DNA of 64,000 nucleotides, from positions 139,822,426 through 139,886,425 of the forward strand of contig BSWB01000004.1 in the NCBI GenBank assembly GCA_033239125.1, read 5' to 3'. Both the position numbers and the translations under genes were made by a program. Each line of letters begins with the position of its first letter. Position 1 is the first letter of the stretch. Below, one piece after another: positions 1-11,317 of this stretch. The stretch comes from Fagopyrum homotropicum (taxonomy: Eukaryota > Streptophyta > Magnoliopsida > Caryophyllales > Polygonaceae). The notes under the pieces were generated by a model. It made no database searches. It saw only the letters and a program-made list of their open reading frames with translations, and was not told the DNA's origin.

Positions 1-832
1 TCGAGATCTTTTAAGTGGTTTTGCCGCACAACATATTGACGGTGATTTTGTTTTTCGGGAATCTTGGATTTTAGCAAAAGATGTAATGGAGATTTTTAAA
101 TATTTTTATGATGCTACCAATACTTTTAGTTATGTTTATACACCAACTTCAAACATATTTTTCTTGTTGCATTTGTGTTAGATCCTAGACGTAAAATGGA
201 TGGTTTAAAACAATTTTTAGAAAGTTATTATGAATTTTTAGATTTAGAACAAAATCCCGATTGCCATGTTTCTACCATACTTGCTAGAGTTAGAAAATTA
301 TTTGATGATTTAATGGTTAAATATCGTGTTTCCGATCAAGGTCAATCATCTCAACCCCCTCCTCGCCCTTCATCTTCAACTACTTCTAAATTTAAATAAA
401 TTGCTAGAGATTTGTTTGGCCCGAAAAGGGAAAAAACCACGTCGAGTTCCCATTCGGAACTCGACGAATATCTAACCATTACTTTTGAGTTTGACAATGA
501 AGAAGAAGACGAGGATTTCAACATATTAGAGTGGTGGAGCCGACCGGAGAGAATGAGGTTCCCTACCTCTCAAGGATCACGGCACAAATTCTCGCCGTTC
601 CCACCTCAACGGTAGCGGTTGAGCAAATCTTTAGCCGGAGTGAAAAGGTGCTGGATCCGATGAGATCAAACATATTGTGTGGGGCGTTGGAGGCACAAGT
701 CCTACTAGCCGATTGGAGGAGAGCGGAAATGCGAACACAAAGAAACAACCTATCGGCGGAGGAAGGCGACGAAAATGACGACGAACGACAACAAACACCA
801 TCGGATGTGTCGGCGGGAGAGTCCGACGACTA
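1..832 (+). pseudogene. hAT transposase, 3' part, frameshifted
   Basis: This is the C-terminal part of a plant hAT-superfamily transposase whose 5' end lies outside the window. Bases 1-399 encode the end of the RNase-H-like region (LDPRRKMDGL, then a leucine-rich segment ending in a Pro/Ser tail). From about 450 the dimerisation domain is recognisable: LDEYL, then ILEWW in one frame (412-615), continuing in another frame as YLSRITAQILAVP, TVAVEQIFS and KVLDPMRSN (531-833). The switch between frames near 560-575 is a one-base frameshift inside the domain, so the copy cannot make a full protein. The order RNase-H, acidic linker and dimerisation domain is the known hAT order. An acidic tail ends at the stop at 830-832. 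Confidence 0.8.
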
Positions 833-939
833 AGGTAAGGTCCAATCGGGGACATAAACAAAGGTAAGAGAACTACATGAGCTTTGATTCCTCCTTCCCG
901 AGAGGATACGTAGGCAACCGGGATTCCATTTCAAGCCCA

Positions 940-1116
940 ATTCTCTTTTTTTTTTTTAAGTTCGGGTTTAAAAAAAAAGGGCCAACCCGTCGACCCGTCG
1001 GATCTGACCCGTGACCCTAGACGGGTCGCCAACCCGGCGGGTTGGCCTATTAGGCGGGTCCGGGTCCGGGTCACCCTTCCCGGACCCGTCGACCCGGCGG
1101 ATCCGACCCGTGGACA
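940..1116. repeat. GGGTC/GACCC-rich subterminal region of the hAT element
   Basis: A poly-T run is followed by dense GACCCGTCG, ACCCGGCGG and GGGTCCGGGTC motifs in both orientations. hAT elements carry short subterminal motifs that bind their transposase, and this tract lies directly downstream of the transposase stop, so it is probably the 3' subterminal region. The end of the element is perhaps near 1116-1125, but the terminal inverted repeat cannot be confirmed without the 5' end. Confidence 0.5.
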
Positions 1117-1125
1117 TGCTTAATA

Positions 1126-2064
1126 TAAGTTACTTATCCTATCCCGTCTTGCACCATCTTGTCCAATTTCAAAGTTGTTTCCGGTTGTCGGAATTTATTT
1201 CTCTAGATTTTATTTTATCAACCCAGATCTTTATTGTTGTACCGAAATTTGGCGATGGCAACAACTTTCTTGACCACAAATCTCATCTTCATAACCTAAC
1301 CCTATTGTTCTCAATTGCATTGTTTCTAATGAAAGTCGTAAGGTGTCGGCGCCTAAATTGAGTGTTGATGGATAGCGTCACCGCCATAGTTTTAGCGCCA
1401 ACGCCATAAGCCGGCGTCCATTTTTCTTTTTTTTTTTAAGAGAAAATAAAAATAAATAAATTGGACGTCAACCTAACTAGTTGATCGAGAGTGGAGACTA
1501 GTAATATATATTTTAAATTTACATACGACAAATTATATATCATTATAACTAGACTATGCTCTAAATTTAATTGTAATAGTTATTATAAAAAAAGTGTAAA
1601 ACTAACTTTGTAGTAACTCTAAACTTAGGTATATCTAATAGGAAATGGATAATCAATTTTTATGTTTTTCCTCTCTAAACTTCATTCATATTCTTACAAT
1701 TTATGTATATATTAACGAAAAAAAGTTTAGAAAATTGTATTGATGTTGTAGAGTAAATAAATTTGGAATCGAAGAATTAATAAAATAAGTCGTAATACTT
1801 TTTTAATTAGTAGTCAAACTGCGCGTACAATGCACACGCGTGCTTTGATCGGTTATTTTTAGAAGGTGATATTAAAGGTGAAGAAGTACGTGAGTAAATT
1901 TACGTTTTGGTATCTTCTCCTTATGACTTTCAATATAAGGTGACTAAGGGTTTTGCGGTCAAATAATGAAACATAAATAAATTCACGAATACTGCTCTTG
2001 ATAACATTGCTAAGCATCTTTTGTGCAACATTGACAGTGGAATTGGAACTCAGTAACTACAAAA
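1126..2064. other. AT-rich intergenic stretch, no gene seen
   Basis: The stretch between the hAT tail and the left LTR of the first copia element contains only short open frames without recognisable domains. A small GC-rich patch near 1360-1420 has TAGCGCC/GGCGTC motifs. I see no RNA gene or coding exon. Confidence 0.5.
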
Positions 2065-2312
2065 TGTGAAAGCAAATGACTCAAACTGGAAAATTTCATA
2101 GTAAGGCAGATGCACAAGCTAAGTACCTTTACAATCTCCTACAAATCAGGCATTATAACTACTCACAAACTTTTAGTCTAAAGACCAGTTACGTAGTGTA
2201 ACTAATGTTGACTAATTCAGCTTAGGGAAACATAACCAAAGTAATTAATTATAAACAACTACACACATAATACGGAGGAAACATGAAAAGGCTTCATCTA
2301 ATATGTGTAACA
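2065..2312 (-). repeat. copia-1 3' LTR
   Basis: TG...CA-bounded repeat of 248 bp matching 19488-19733 apart from about 18 substitutions and a 3-bp indel. The flanking CAAAA duplication is at 2060-2064. Confidence 0.92.
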
Positions 2313-2339
2313 TATCCTCCCCTAAGGTGAAGCCTCTCT

Positions 2340-5300
2340 ACATAAGTCAACTTCTGATTCAATCTTCGGTGGTGAAGTCAGTTACTTCACATACTCCCAA
2401 TTTAGGTCTCAGCTGAAGGAAAACATTCAGCTTGAGTGCCTTTGTCATCACATTCGCAACTTGATCATGAGTTCCACAATGCTCCAGCTCTATCACTTCA
2501 TCTTTAACAAGGCCGCGCAAAAAATGGAAGCGCACATCTATGTGCTCACTACGGCCATGCAAAAAAGGATTCTTTGATAACTTAATAGCTCAACTATTGT
2601 CACACATAATCTTGGTTGCCGATTTCACACTAGAATTCCAGCCCATACCCTCCAAAATTATCCTCAGCCAGACACATTGTGCTGCACATTGTGAAGCTAC
2701 AACAAATTCAGCCTCGGTTGTTGAAAGTGTGACAACTAGTTACTTAACTTACTTCTTTGATGCCCATGACACAACTCCTCCAGCTAGGAAGAAAACATAT
2801 CCACCCATGCTCTTTCTATCATCCACATCTCCCACATAATCACTATTTGTATATCCGAAAACAAGTTCCTTATCCTTCTGTTTATACCATACTCCATAAC
2901 TCAGAGTTCCCTTTAGGTACCTCAAGATTCTCTTAGCTGCAAGCATGTGTTGCCTAGTAGGTTTCTGCATATACCTACTCAGTAACATATAGTGAACATG
3001 ATATATGGTCATGTTGTAGTGATATACAACAAGCTCCTAATAAGTTGCTTGTATTGTGTGGCATCTGCAGGAACATCATCTCCATTCACTGACGTTTTGA
3101 AACAAGGAACCATGGGGTTATGGACAATATTGCACTCTAGGAGCTGGAACATTTCCAGAATTTCTTTGGCATATCTTTGTTGAGTGATGAAAATTCCAGC
3201 AACACTTTGAATCACTTCAACTCCCAATAAATACCTCATTTTGTCCAAATAAGTTATTTCAAAATCAGCCTTCATTGAGCCATTGAATTCCTCTAACATT
3301 TTAGAAGAACTACTAATATACATAATGTCATCTACGGACATGATGACCAACAAAATATGTGATTCTCTTTTTCTTATAAACAACGTGTGCTCATAGGTGC
3401 ATCTCTCGAATCCAGCCTTCGAGAAGTATTGCTTAATTCGACTGTACCAAGATCTTGGAGCTTGCTTCAGTCCGTAGAGCGCTTTCCTCAATTTGTAGAC
3501 TTTGTTTTCCTCCCCAACGACTACAAAACTTTGTGGTTTTTCAACATAGACATTTTCACTCAATCCACCATAGAGAAATGCACTCTTTACTACAAGTCTT
3601 GCCTTGTACTTATCAATCTCCCCATACTCATTCAACTTAGTTTTGCAAACCCACTTGACTCCTATTTTCTTTACTCCTGGTGGAAGGTCAGTGAGAATCC
3701 ATGTGTTGTTTCTTTCAGTAGCATTCATCTCCTGTTTCATAGCTTCCAACCATTTGTCTTCTTTAACAACATCTTCAAACAACTGAGGATCCCAGTAGTT
3801 GTCATCATTGCAAACCAATCATCTTGATTGCACCCCAAATCATAGACACTAAGGTGAGCTGAGAGTTTTCTCTACCTTGGTTCCAATTCTAAATTGGGTA
3901 GCTCCGGGGATTATGTTGTAGTATCGGATTCTTCCTCTTGCGAGTGGGAATCCTGAGCAACAATGGGCTCTATGGCATCAACAACAAGTTGTGCTTGTGT
4001 AGGAGCTTCAGCTAGAGATGTGTCAACTTCTTCTGAATCTGATTCATCAGTGTCATCACAACCTTTCCAAATCAACACAACTCTAGTATCATCTATATCT
4101 TCCTCCCAATCCCATCCATGTTGCTCATCGAATGATAAATCCCTGCTAACAACAACTTTCTTTGCACTTGGATTGAACAATATATAAGCCTTTGATTTTG
4201 AGGAAAAACCTAGAAAGAAGCACTTGTTTCTCTTGTCATCTAACTTCTTCCTATTTTGATCAGAAACATGCACGTAAGCGACACAACCAAACACTTTGAA
4301 GTGAGCTATTGAGGGAGGTGATCCAGTCCAGACCTCTTGCGGAGGTTTGTCTTGATTTGCTGATGTCAGACACCTATTTAAGATGTGTGCTATCCAACTT
4401 ACAACTTCTGGCCAAAATGATACAAGAACTTTTGTGTCATCCAACATACACCTCACCATATTCATTATAGTCCTGTTCTTCCTCTCAACCACCCCATTCT
4501 ATTGTGGAGTGAGCTGTTGTAAATTGCCTTCTTATTCCTGCTTCTTCACAAGCAACTTTGAATCATTGAGAGTGAATTCCTCTCCTCTAATGGTTCTCAG
4601 ACAAACAATGGACAATCCAATTTCCTTTTCCACTTGCACTCTGAATTTCTTAAATACTTCAAATGCTTTAGATTTGGCATGTAGAAAATACACCCACAGT
4701 TTTCTACTAAAGTCATCAATGATGGTAAAAATGTATATCTTACCACTGTTGGAAATAGGAGTAATAGGCCCATACATATCTGCATGAAGAAGATGAAGCT
4801 TTCGAGTTACATGCCATTGACTTTGCTTAGGTAAAGGGCTTCTTTGTTATTTGTCATTCAAATAGGTGGAGCAAATGGATAGAGACCCTTGCAAACTTGG
4901 CATTCCTTGCACCAATCCCTGCTTCCCTAGCTTCAGCAAACCTTGTTGGCTTAGGTGACCAAACCACATATGCCAAAGTGCCAAGGTCGACTCCTGAGTC
5001 TTTGTAGTTTGTAGACATTGATCCGCTTTGTTCACATTATGAGACTTCAAATCAGATTATATCACAAATATTCTGTTAACTATCATGATAGTTTGCAGAA
5101 TTAGGCCCTTCTCATCATCATATATCTTGCAAAGTCCACCCTTGACCAGAAAGCCCAAATTCCTTTCTTGCATTTGACCCATGCTCAATAAACTTGTCAG
5201 TAGACTAGGAACATAAAACACATCTTGTACAACAATGAATTTGTTCCCAACAAACAGTCTTGCATTCCCTTTGCCCACTACGTCTAGTTTCAATCCATTT

Positions 5301-5972
5301 CTTAATCTCACAACACAAGTGAAACTCATATCCAGTGAAATAAACCACACCTTCCTATCACTCATGTGCTTGTTGCAACCAAAATCAATGAACCACCAAC
5401 CTTCTTGGTTGTTCTCTTGATGACTATCAAGAAAGGCCATCATACTTAGTGCATGAACCCTCAAATTTGCACTTTTGTTAGACGCCATTAACACAAACTC
5501 TTTCCCGCTCTCATGATTTGTGTAATGCGCCTGTTGAGAACCCCATTCAAGACACTCAATCTTGACATTCCCCAATTTGTGACAGTTATAACATTCAACT
5601 GTCTCTCGGGACCAAGATCTACCGCCACGGCCTCTTCCTCAACCATGAGAAGAGCTTCCTCTTCCTGATCCTCTACAACCTCTCTCATGAGTCGCTTCTA
5701 GAGCTTGATCGGAATCGCCATGAGATTTAGTAAACTTTTGCTCGTGTACTAAAACTTTGAAGTGCATCAATAATGAGTGTGTCTATGTCTTTCGACTCCT
5801 CATTAGAACAAACTATATAACTAAACTTCTCAGTCAAAGTTCTTAGTATTTTCTCCACAATTTTAACATCATCCATGGTTTCACCACAATTACACATAGT
5901 ATTTGCTACCACTAACACTCTTTTAAAATAGTCATTCACATATTCCCCCACCTTCATCTCCTTAAGTTCGAA
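2340..5972 (-). pseudogene. copia-1 polyprotein, C-terminal gag to RNase H (decayed)
   Basis: Read on the minus strand, the order is: end of the UBN2-type gag (5727-5972, with VEKILRTLTEKF); a zinc-knuckle region near 5560-5600 in which the conserved His appears as Asn (GNVKIEC); protease (5057-5575, DFGCNKHMS in place of the usual D-S/T-G); gag-pre-integrase (4847-5050, LWHMWFGHLS); integrase core (3911-4777, with DDFSRKLWVYF and VERKNRTIMNM); reverse transcriptase (2749-3818, with ALYGLKQAPRSWY and SVDDIMYI); and RNase H (2359-2750, ending LRPKLGV). Several stops and frameshifts break the frame, for example near 2580-2600, 2745 and 4500-4530. It is no longer autonomous. Confidence 0.88.
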
Positions 5973-5977
5973 GTTTC

Positions 5978-7612
5978 TGTTCCCTCAAAAGGGTGTGCGT
6001 CAAAGTCTTAATATTTATATCTAGAACTCAAAAACAGAGCGAACCCGCAGTGTACGGATCAGCTGTAGAAAGATAAGAATTCCAGAGTCGAACTCAGGGA
6101 TTTGGTGAGAAAGATTCCAATTTCAATTATCTAGCGAAAGTATAAAAGCTTTTGTGATGTAATAAAGAGAGAAATGATTCCAAGGATTCAAGTATCCGAT
6201 TTAGGCTTTCGATTCAAGACACTTCTACGGGTATAGGACAGAATTTATATTGCCAAGATTAAATGTTCAAAGGTAGGATTCGTACGATGAAGTTCCGAAA
6301 CCTATATAACTAATCTATAGATTCTCTTTATAAGGGTTGTTGAGGCTGCAATATAGAAAGATCTAAGGACAAGAATTATGTTCAAACTAACTATCTAAAA
6401 CTCCAGGATATGACTCTCCAAAGTATGAATAGAAAGCACACTTAAAATCTTAATAAAGGATGTTGAGTCTCTTTATTACCCAAATCTTGCAATTTTAATC
6501 CATTGAATGTAGAATTAGGTTTGAATTGCATTCGAACATTCAATTAGATGGTAAAAAGATAAATCAAGAATAGGATTTAGGCAAGGATTAGTTTTGATTA
6601 AAGATTAATTCAATTAAAGTTCGTCAGAGGAATAAATCGCCCTGTTCATAAGAAAAATCGGCCGATTTTCCTCAAGAACAGCCCGATTTTCCTGTTGTCG
6701 CAAAACTAAGATCTAAATTCTCAGGGTCCTAATGTTTGAATGAGTTCAGTCTATCATCATCTAAGCCTTAATCATCAACTATTCTCCCCAGAATCACAAG
6801 GTTTTTAGCCAACCATTTTCAAAATCGAATCAAATTAATTATTGAAGAAGATATCGCAAAGAAACCAAATCTTTGAATGAAAAATTCTATAACTCTTAAA
6901 TCCGTAAAACAATCGTCAAATCTGTTCAATATATCTCTCAACAACTTAAATTCGTGTTCATAAACCACAAACAAGACAATGGAACAAAGAAATCTCACAA
7001 TCGAAGATCAAGAATGACTTTCCGGTAAAAGCTCTTCAATCCCTCTCCAAGAATCGTTGATTTCTTCAAAACGTGTAAAGATTATCTGGTGCGACCTCCC
7101 CGTCTTTGTTCGTAGGGTTCTCTTCTATAGTTTCTTGCAGATGGGCCGTTTGGCAAAACTCTCATCTAGCCCAAATTAATTGGGCTTTATGTCGTCTTTT
7201 CATTTGGCCGAATCGTGAAGAAAATCGACCCAGTCGATTTTAGTGAAAAACCGTTCGATTTTTAGGTATAAAAATCGTCCGATTTTTATATGCATTAGCA
7301 CGATTTTCTTCAACAGAAAGTGCTCTTCCTTTGGTTCGTCTTCTATGCTTCTCCTTTGCAATTCCTTAGCCCTTTGTGATCCTCCTAAGACTCCTTTAGA
7401 TTCCTTAACATCCTTAGATGCTTCTTGCTCTATTTTTGCTTCCAATTCAACTCTATTTACCTGCAATTCATCAAAATCTCGTGTAGACCTCTATTTCCGA
7501 CAATTGATTGAATAGAACATAAAAGTTATGCAAAATCCCTCAAAATGCAAAGTAAATAGAGATAATGTGCTGCAATATGCATGAATATGATGATACATAA
7601 TTCATGTCATCA
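5978..7612 (-). repeat. Athila 3' LTR
   Basis: A 1635-bp LTR, TG...CA when read in either direction. It contains CGGCCG-centred motif copies at 6654-6690 and 7205-7305, and an 88-codon open frame on the minus strand at 7200-7466 (Lys/Glu-rich, probable coiled coil, no known domain). It differs from the 5' LTR at about four positions. Confidence 0.95.
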
Positions 7613-8920
7613 AAATACCCCATACTTGCCTCTTGCTTGTCCCTAAGCAAGACTCAAATTTAGAATATAAGATGTCATGGATTATGCATGTATGAAATTC
7701 AAAAACTTTTCTTTTGGTAGTGCTTCTTTTCATTGGATCGCTCTCAAAGTGATATTTCAAGGCATAAAAGAGGCAAAACATGTATCAATGATGACTATAA
7801 GATGAACAAATTCCCTTTTCTTTCTTGAAAGCATAAATAAAGAACATGATAAAGGTGTAGAGGCAATCAAATTCAAACAAATCTAAGCTATTAAGTCTTA
7901 AACACATGCATAAAAGTCTCAAGGTCTTCAAATCAAAGGAAAGGTTCAAGAAACGTATTAAGGGAAGGAGTTCTTTTTGGCAATTGTGGTGCTAATCCGG
8001 GAAAGAGGAACACATAACACCTTCAAGAATTTTCTTCACCGCACATGCTTCGTATGTAGAAAGCTTTGCTTTCATTATACTTTACTTTTTGAGAGTATGG
8101 ACAGCGGTGCACAAAAACCGAAGCCTAGGAGATCGGCGTTTCTCAATTTTCGAGATGCCTCAAACCCTTGATGCACATACCATATCCCGTTAGGACTTGT
8201 CGTTCAATCGGACTTTGGCAAGACACAAACACCCGGCTATGTGAATGGTGCCGAGTTACTCATCCTCATGTTCAACGTCCCCAAACTTATGATTTTTTTG
8301 CACTTTTTCAATACATTTTCCTTGGCCCTCCCACATCAAACATGCCTTTTTCAATCACCTATCCTAATTCCCGGATGGTAAGAGGAGGGTTACATATTTC
8401 ATTGAGGAGCTAGCATGATCAAGACGTGAGAAAAGAAAAGAAGTGAAATGCCTTAGTCATCCTTAAATGATGTAAAAGAACTTGCAATATAGCTTCGACT
8501 ATTATTTCATTTTCTCATCAAAACAACTAAATCATATAATTTATTCATGTATTCAAGTAACAAAAGCAATTTCATTCATGCCATAATCAAGATCTCAACA
8601 CAACTAAGCATCTTTTTACCTATCCATATGCACAATTTTCATCATAGAGGTCATTTCCATATAAGAAGCACTTAAAATTCTTGAAAATTCATAGGTTTTG
8701 AAAAAGTTCATGCAAATGCGAGTGTCATAATAGAAAGCAAGCCGTGCAAGAGTTATTACAAGCCAAGTTGTCAAGAGTAGTGGAAAGTACATAGAGTGCT
8801 AGAATGAAACATAAGGTATTGTAAGTACCCCCACCCCATACTTGACATCCACATTGTCCCCAATGTGAAAATCAAGCATAAGAAGGAGAAAAATACTTAC
8901 AATGTAAAAGAAGCGGAAAC
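7613..8920 (-). other. Athila 3' noncoding region with two polypurine tracts
   Basis: About 1.3 kb separates the second ORF from the 3' LTR. The PPT directly abutting the LTR reads GTATGGGGTATTT on the minus strand (plus 7613-7625). A second PPT-like tract reads GGGGTGGGGG on the minus strand (plus 8828-8837), and a short inverted repeat, ACATTG then TCCC then CAATGT, lies at 8851-8866 beside it. A purine tract next to a GGGGACAATG-type motif is, as I recall, recurrent in Athila/Tat elements. I see no further ORF of note. Confidence 0.6.
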
Positions 8921-10402
8921 TCAATCCTCTGTCGGTGGTGGAGGTGGTGGATATGGATACATCGGTGCGGAGGGATCGTAGAAGTGGCCGAACTGGTGGT
9001 AGTACATATCCCTCATCTGGCCATCATAGGATGAATGCCTAACGTCCGTCTCCTCCCTGTAGTTCCTGAACTGTGTGTTCAGGGTGTCATAATCGGTGCG
9101 GAGGACACGGTAGTCGGTGCTGAGGCTCTGGAAGCTAGTGACTAGCTCCCTAAAGTGGCGTGGAGCTCGGCGTCCTCGTCTAGGGCCTGGAGCATGTGCA
9201 TAAGAGTGTCGAGGTGGCTGCATGTCATCCTCCGTCTCCTCATCCTGCCTACTAGTCCTGCTCGGTCCTGCTCCATGAGTGTCAGTGTCCATGGCATCCG
9301 TAGCATGCCCGCTATGGGTATCGCTCTCAAACTCGAGCATGGTGTCCTGTCCTCCATCCTCATCCTCCTCGGAGTCACCTGCATCATCATCATAATAAGT
9401 AGGAGGTGAGAACTCCTCAAGCATCGCCTCAAAGGTCTCCTTCCAATTCTTCTTATTCCGAATGGTGTATTCGGATTTCCATATGATCTCGGACGGCTTC
9501 TTCTTCGGATCCCTATGCCATGGCATCGGTACATGAAGAGTTCCTCTCCCTCGAGGAATCAAGACCTGTCGAACTACCAACCTTTGTGAGCCTAAAGGAA
9601 GGGCACTCTCAGCTAGAGTGCATCCCGAAAAGTCATAACCTAGAGTCCTAGCCACATGAGTGACTAAACCTCCTACACATATGTCACCCTTGGCTTTGTT
9701 GGCTATCTTTCCTAGATAGTCAGCAAGCATGGTAGAGATGTCGGGAATGGTGGTGGATGTCATGCAGTAGAGGATGAAAAGCTCATCAGCCTTGAGCTTC
9801 TGCGGAGTCTCAGTCCGGGCAAACAAACTCTCACTGAGTATCCTATGCACTACCTTGAAGGAAAGGTTGTACATGCTTGTCTCCTTGGAGTTTCCGGGTC
9901 TCCACTTATCCCCTCCGTACTCTCCTACGGAAATAGCCTTCCAAAAATCACTAGCATTGAGACCTCTAGCAAATGTGCCTGCATCTGAATAAGAAAAACC
10001 AAACAAGTCGCCAAAAGCATCAATAGACAAAGTGTGGTCCTGGCTCATAAGGCGGAAAGTGACCATCCTTTCCCTAGGATCGTGCTCAAACGTGCTAAGG
10101 AATTCTAGGGTGATCTCCCTATAAGCATCTTCCCTGATCGTAGCAAACTGTCTCAACCCTGCTCTATCAAGCATCATATCAACATCCTCTCGAACATATA
10201 ACGAATCTAAGTCATCAAGTACTATGTAGCGAGGAGGGGTGAATGGGCGATCTATAATGCGTGCATAGCGTTTCTTATGCTTGGCTAGGGGAGGGGGAAG
10301 TTTAGGGATGTTGGTAGATGGTGGTGGAGGTGGGGCAGGGGCTTTTGAAGAAGATCCCTTCTTCTTCCCCGTGTTTCTAGTTATCCTCTTGACAAGATCC
10401 AT
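8921..10402 (-). CDS. Athila second ORF in the env position (Athila ORF1-family-like)
   Basis: This is a 493-residue intact ORF on the same strand as gag-pol, starting about 0.9 kb after its stop. It starts MDLVKRITRN with a basic N-terminus and a proline stretch. A globular region follows (about 45-330) with FTPPRYIVLDD, REITLEFLSTFE, FGDLFGFSY and ADELFILYCM, which resembles the plant Athila ORF1 family. It continues with an Asp/Glu-rich segment (about 345-400), a likely coiled coil near 425-455 and a Pro/Tyr-rich tail. I see no signal peptide or transmembrane segment, so the older label env-like is not supported by the sequence. Because it is distal to gag-pol, it probably needs a spliced or subgenomic mRNA. 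Its function is unknown. Confidence 0.75.
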   Translation of the reverse strand: MDLVKRITRNTGKKKGSSSKAPAPPPPPSTNIPKLPPPLAKHKKRYARIIDRPFTPPRYIVLDDLDSLYVREDVDMMLDRAGLRQFATIREDAYREITLEFLSTFEHDPRERMVTFRLMSQDHTLSIDAFGDLFGFSYSDAGTFARGLNASDFWKAISVGEYGGDKWRPGNSKETSMYNLSFKVVHRILSESLFARTETPQKLKADELFILYCMTSTTIPDISTMLADYLGKIANKAKGDICVGGLVTHVARTLGYDFSGCTLAESALPLGSQRLVVRQVLIPRGRGTLHVPMPWHRDPKKKPSEIIWKSEYTIRNKKNWKETFEAMLEEFSPPTYYDDDAGDSEEDEDGGQDTMLEFESDTHSGHATDAMDTDTHGAGPSRTSRQDEETEDDMQPPRHSYAHAPGPRRGRRAPRHFRELVTSFQSLSTDYRVLRTDYDTLNTQFRNYREETDVRHSSYDGQMRDMYYHQFGHFYDPSAPMYPYPPPPPPTED

Positions 10403-10409
10403 TCTAAGT

Positions 10410-11060
10410 CCTAAAAATCGACCTGTTCTTCACAAAAATCGGCCGATTTTTCTGGGCTGGGTCGATTTTTATCTCGATTTCAACGATTCTCACAATTCTG
10501 TAAAGTTCTGTTCAATCTATCACCACACACAGTTCTCCACAATGAATCCTAAGCAAATTCCTCTATCAATTCCAACAACAAAGCACTTCCTAGGCAACTT
10601 CGATTTCAAGTGAGAAAACTTAGGTTTTGGAAAGAAAAACCTGAATTCCTTATGGAGCAGTCGATTGCCGTGCGTGTTGTTGTTAGATCCATGTTCCTTG
10701 TTGAAAATGCTTCAGTTTGGAGCCAAGAATCTCATGAAATGGTTAAGGGATGAGGATTTGAGGGTGTGGCGATTTTTCGGCGTTCTTGAGAGAGGGAAAT
10801 CGAGGGTTGGAGATGTGGGAATGACGAAGCTCAAGTGTGATCGCCTTATATAGAGTCGAAGATTTCTGAAGAAAATCGGCCGATTTTTCCGGTCGATTTT
10901 TTTGTCGGGGCGATTTTTCTCTCTGACTGAAAAAATCGGACGATTTATTTTGGCAGGTCGATCTCCAGGTCGATTTTTGTTTCTGTTGTGAAAAATCGAC
11001 TTGCTCTGTTACTGAATCGGACGATCTTCTTATGGTAGGTCGATTTTCTTCCTTGTTTTT
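10410..11060. repeat. Palindromic TCGGCCGA motif clusters in the spacer
   Basis: Near-complete copies (AAAATCGGCCGATTTT at about 10435-10450 and 10874-10889) alternate with variants (AAAATCGGACGATTTA near 10931) and half-sites (GGTCGATTTTT, GAAAAATCGAC). At least ten copies occur in two clusters separated by ordinary sequence. Confidence 0.75.
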
Positions 11061-11253
11061 CTTGAATCTCGAAGATATAACTTAATTGTGCTCCATTCTC
11101 CGTGAATCTCTCACATTTGAACCTAGTTTCCTGCGATTAATGACACGACAAACCAAGAGTGCATCGAGGAACATATAAAAACGAAAAACGAAGAAACAAA
11201 GCAATTAATCTACTCTAACTAAGTGAGGGAAAGAAGGGAAAACTATACTATCA

Positions 11254-11269
11254 TTGGGTTGCCTCCCAA
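11254..11269 (-). promoter_or_regulatory. Stem-loop just downstream of the gag-pol stop
   Basis: On the minus strand the sequence is TTGGGAGGCAACCCAA, a perfect 5-bp stem (TTGGG/CCCAA) with a 6-base loop, preceded by AAGCGCTTC. It lies about 50 nt 3' of the gag-pol stop codon. As I recall, the same motif follows pol in many plant Athila/Tat elements, which suggests an RNA function such as splicing, export or packaging. The role is inferred. Confidence 0.45.
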
Positions 11270-11317
11270 GAAGCGCTTTATTTATCGTCTTTAGCTGGAC
11301 GGTGTATGATGTTGTGT

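Larger units (their letters stand above)
10403..11317 (-). other. Athila inter-ORF spacer with CGGCCG-type motif arrays
   Basis: This noncoding spacer lies between gag-pol and the second ORF. It holds two clusters of AAAATCGGCCGATTTT-type motifs and degenerate half-sites (10410-10480 and 10855-11060), the same motif found in the LTRs. Near the gag-pol end lies a short stem-loop at 11254-11269. It should contain the splice acceptor for the second ORF if that ORF is expressed by splicing, but I cannot pick the site. Confidence 0.6.

Noticed and set aside
1011..1361. 116-codon open frame
   Set aside because: It overlaps the GGGTC-rich hAT tail and has no domain.
8921..10402. Envelope glycoprotein
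   Set aside because: There is no signal peptide, no transmembrane segment and no cysteine-rich ectodomain. Only its position resembles env.
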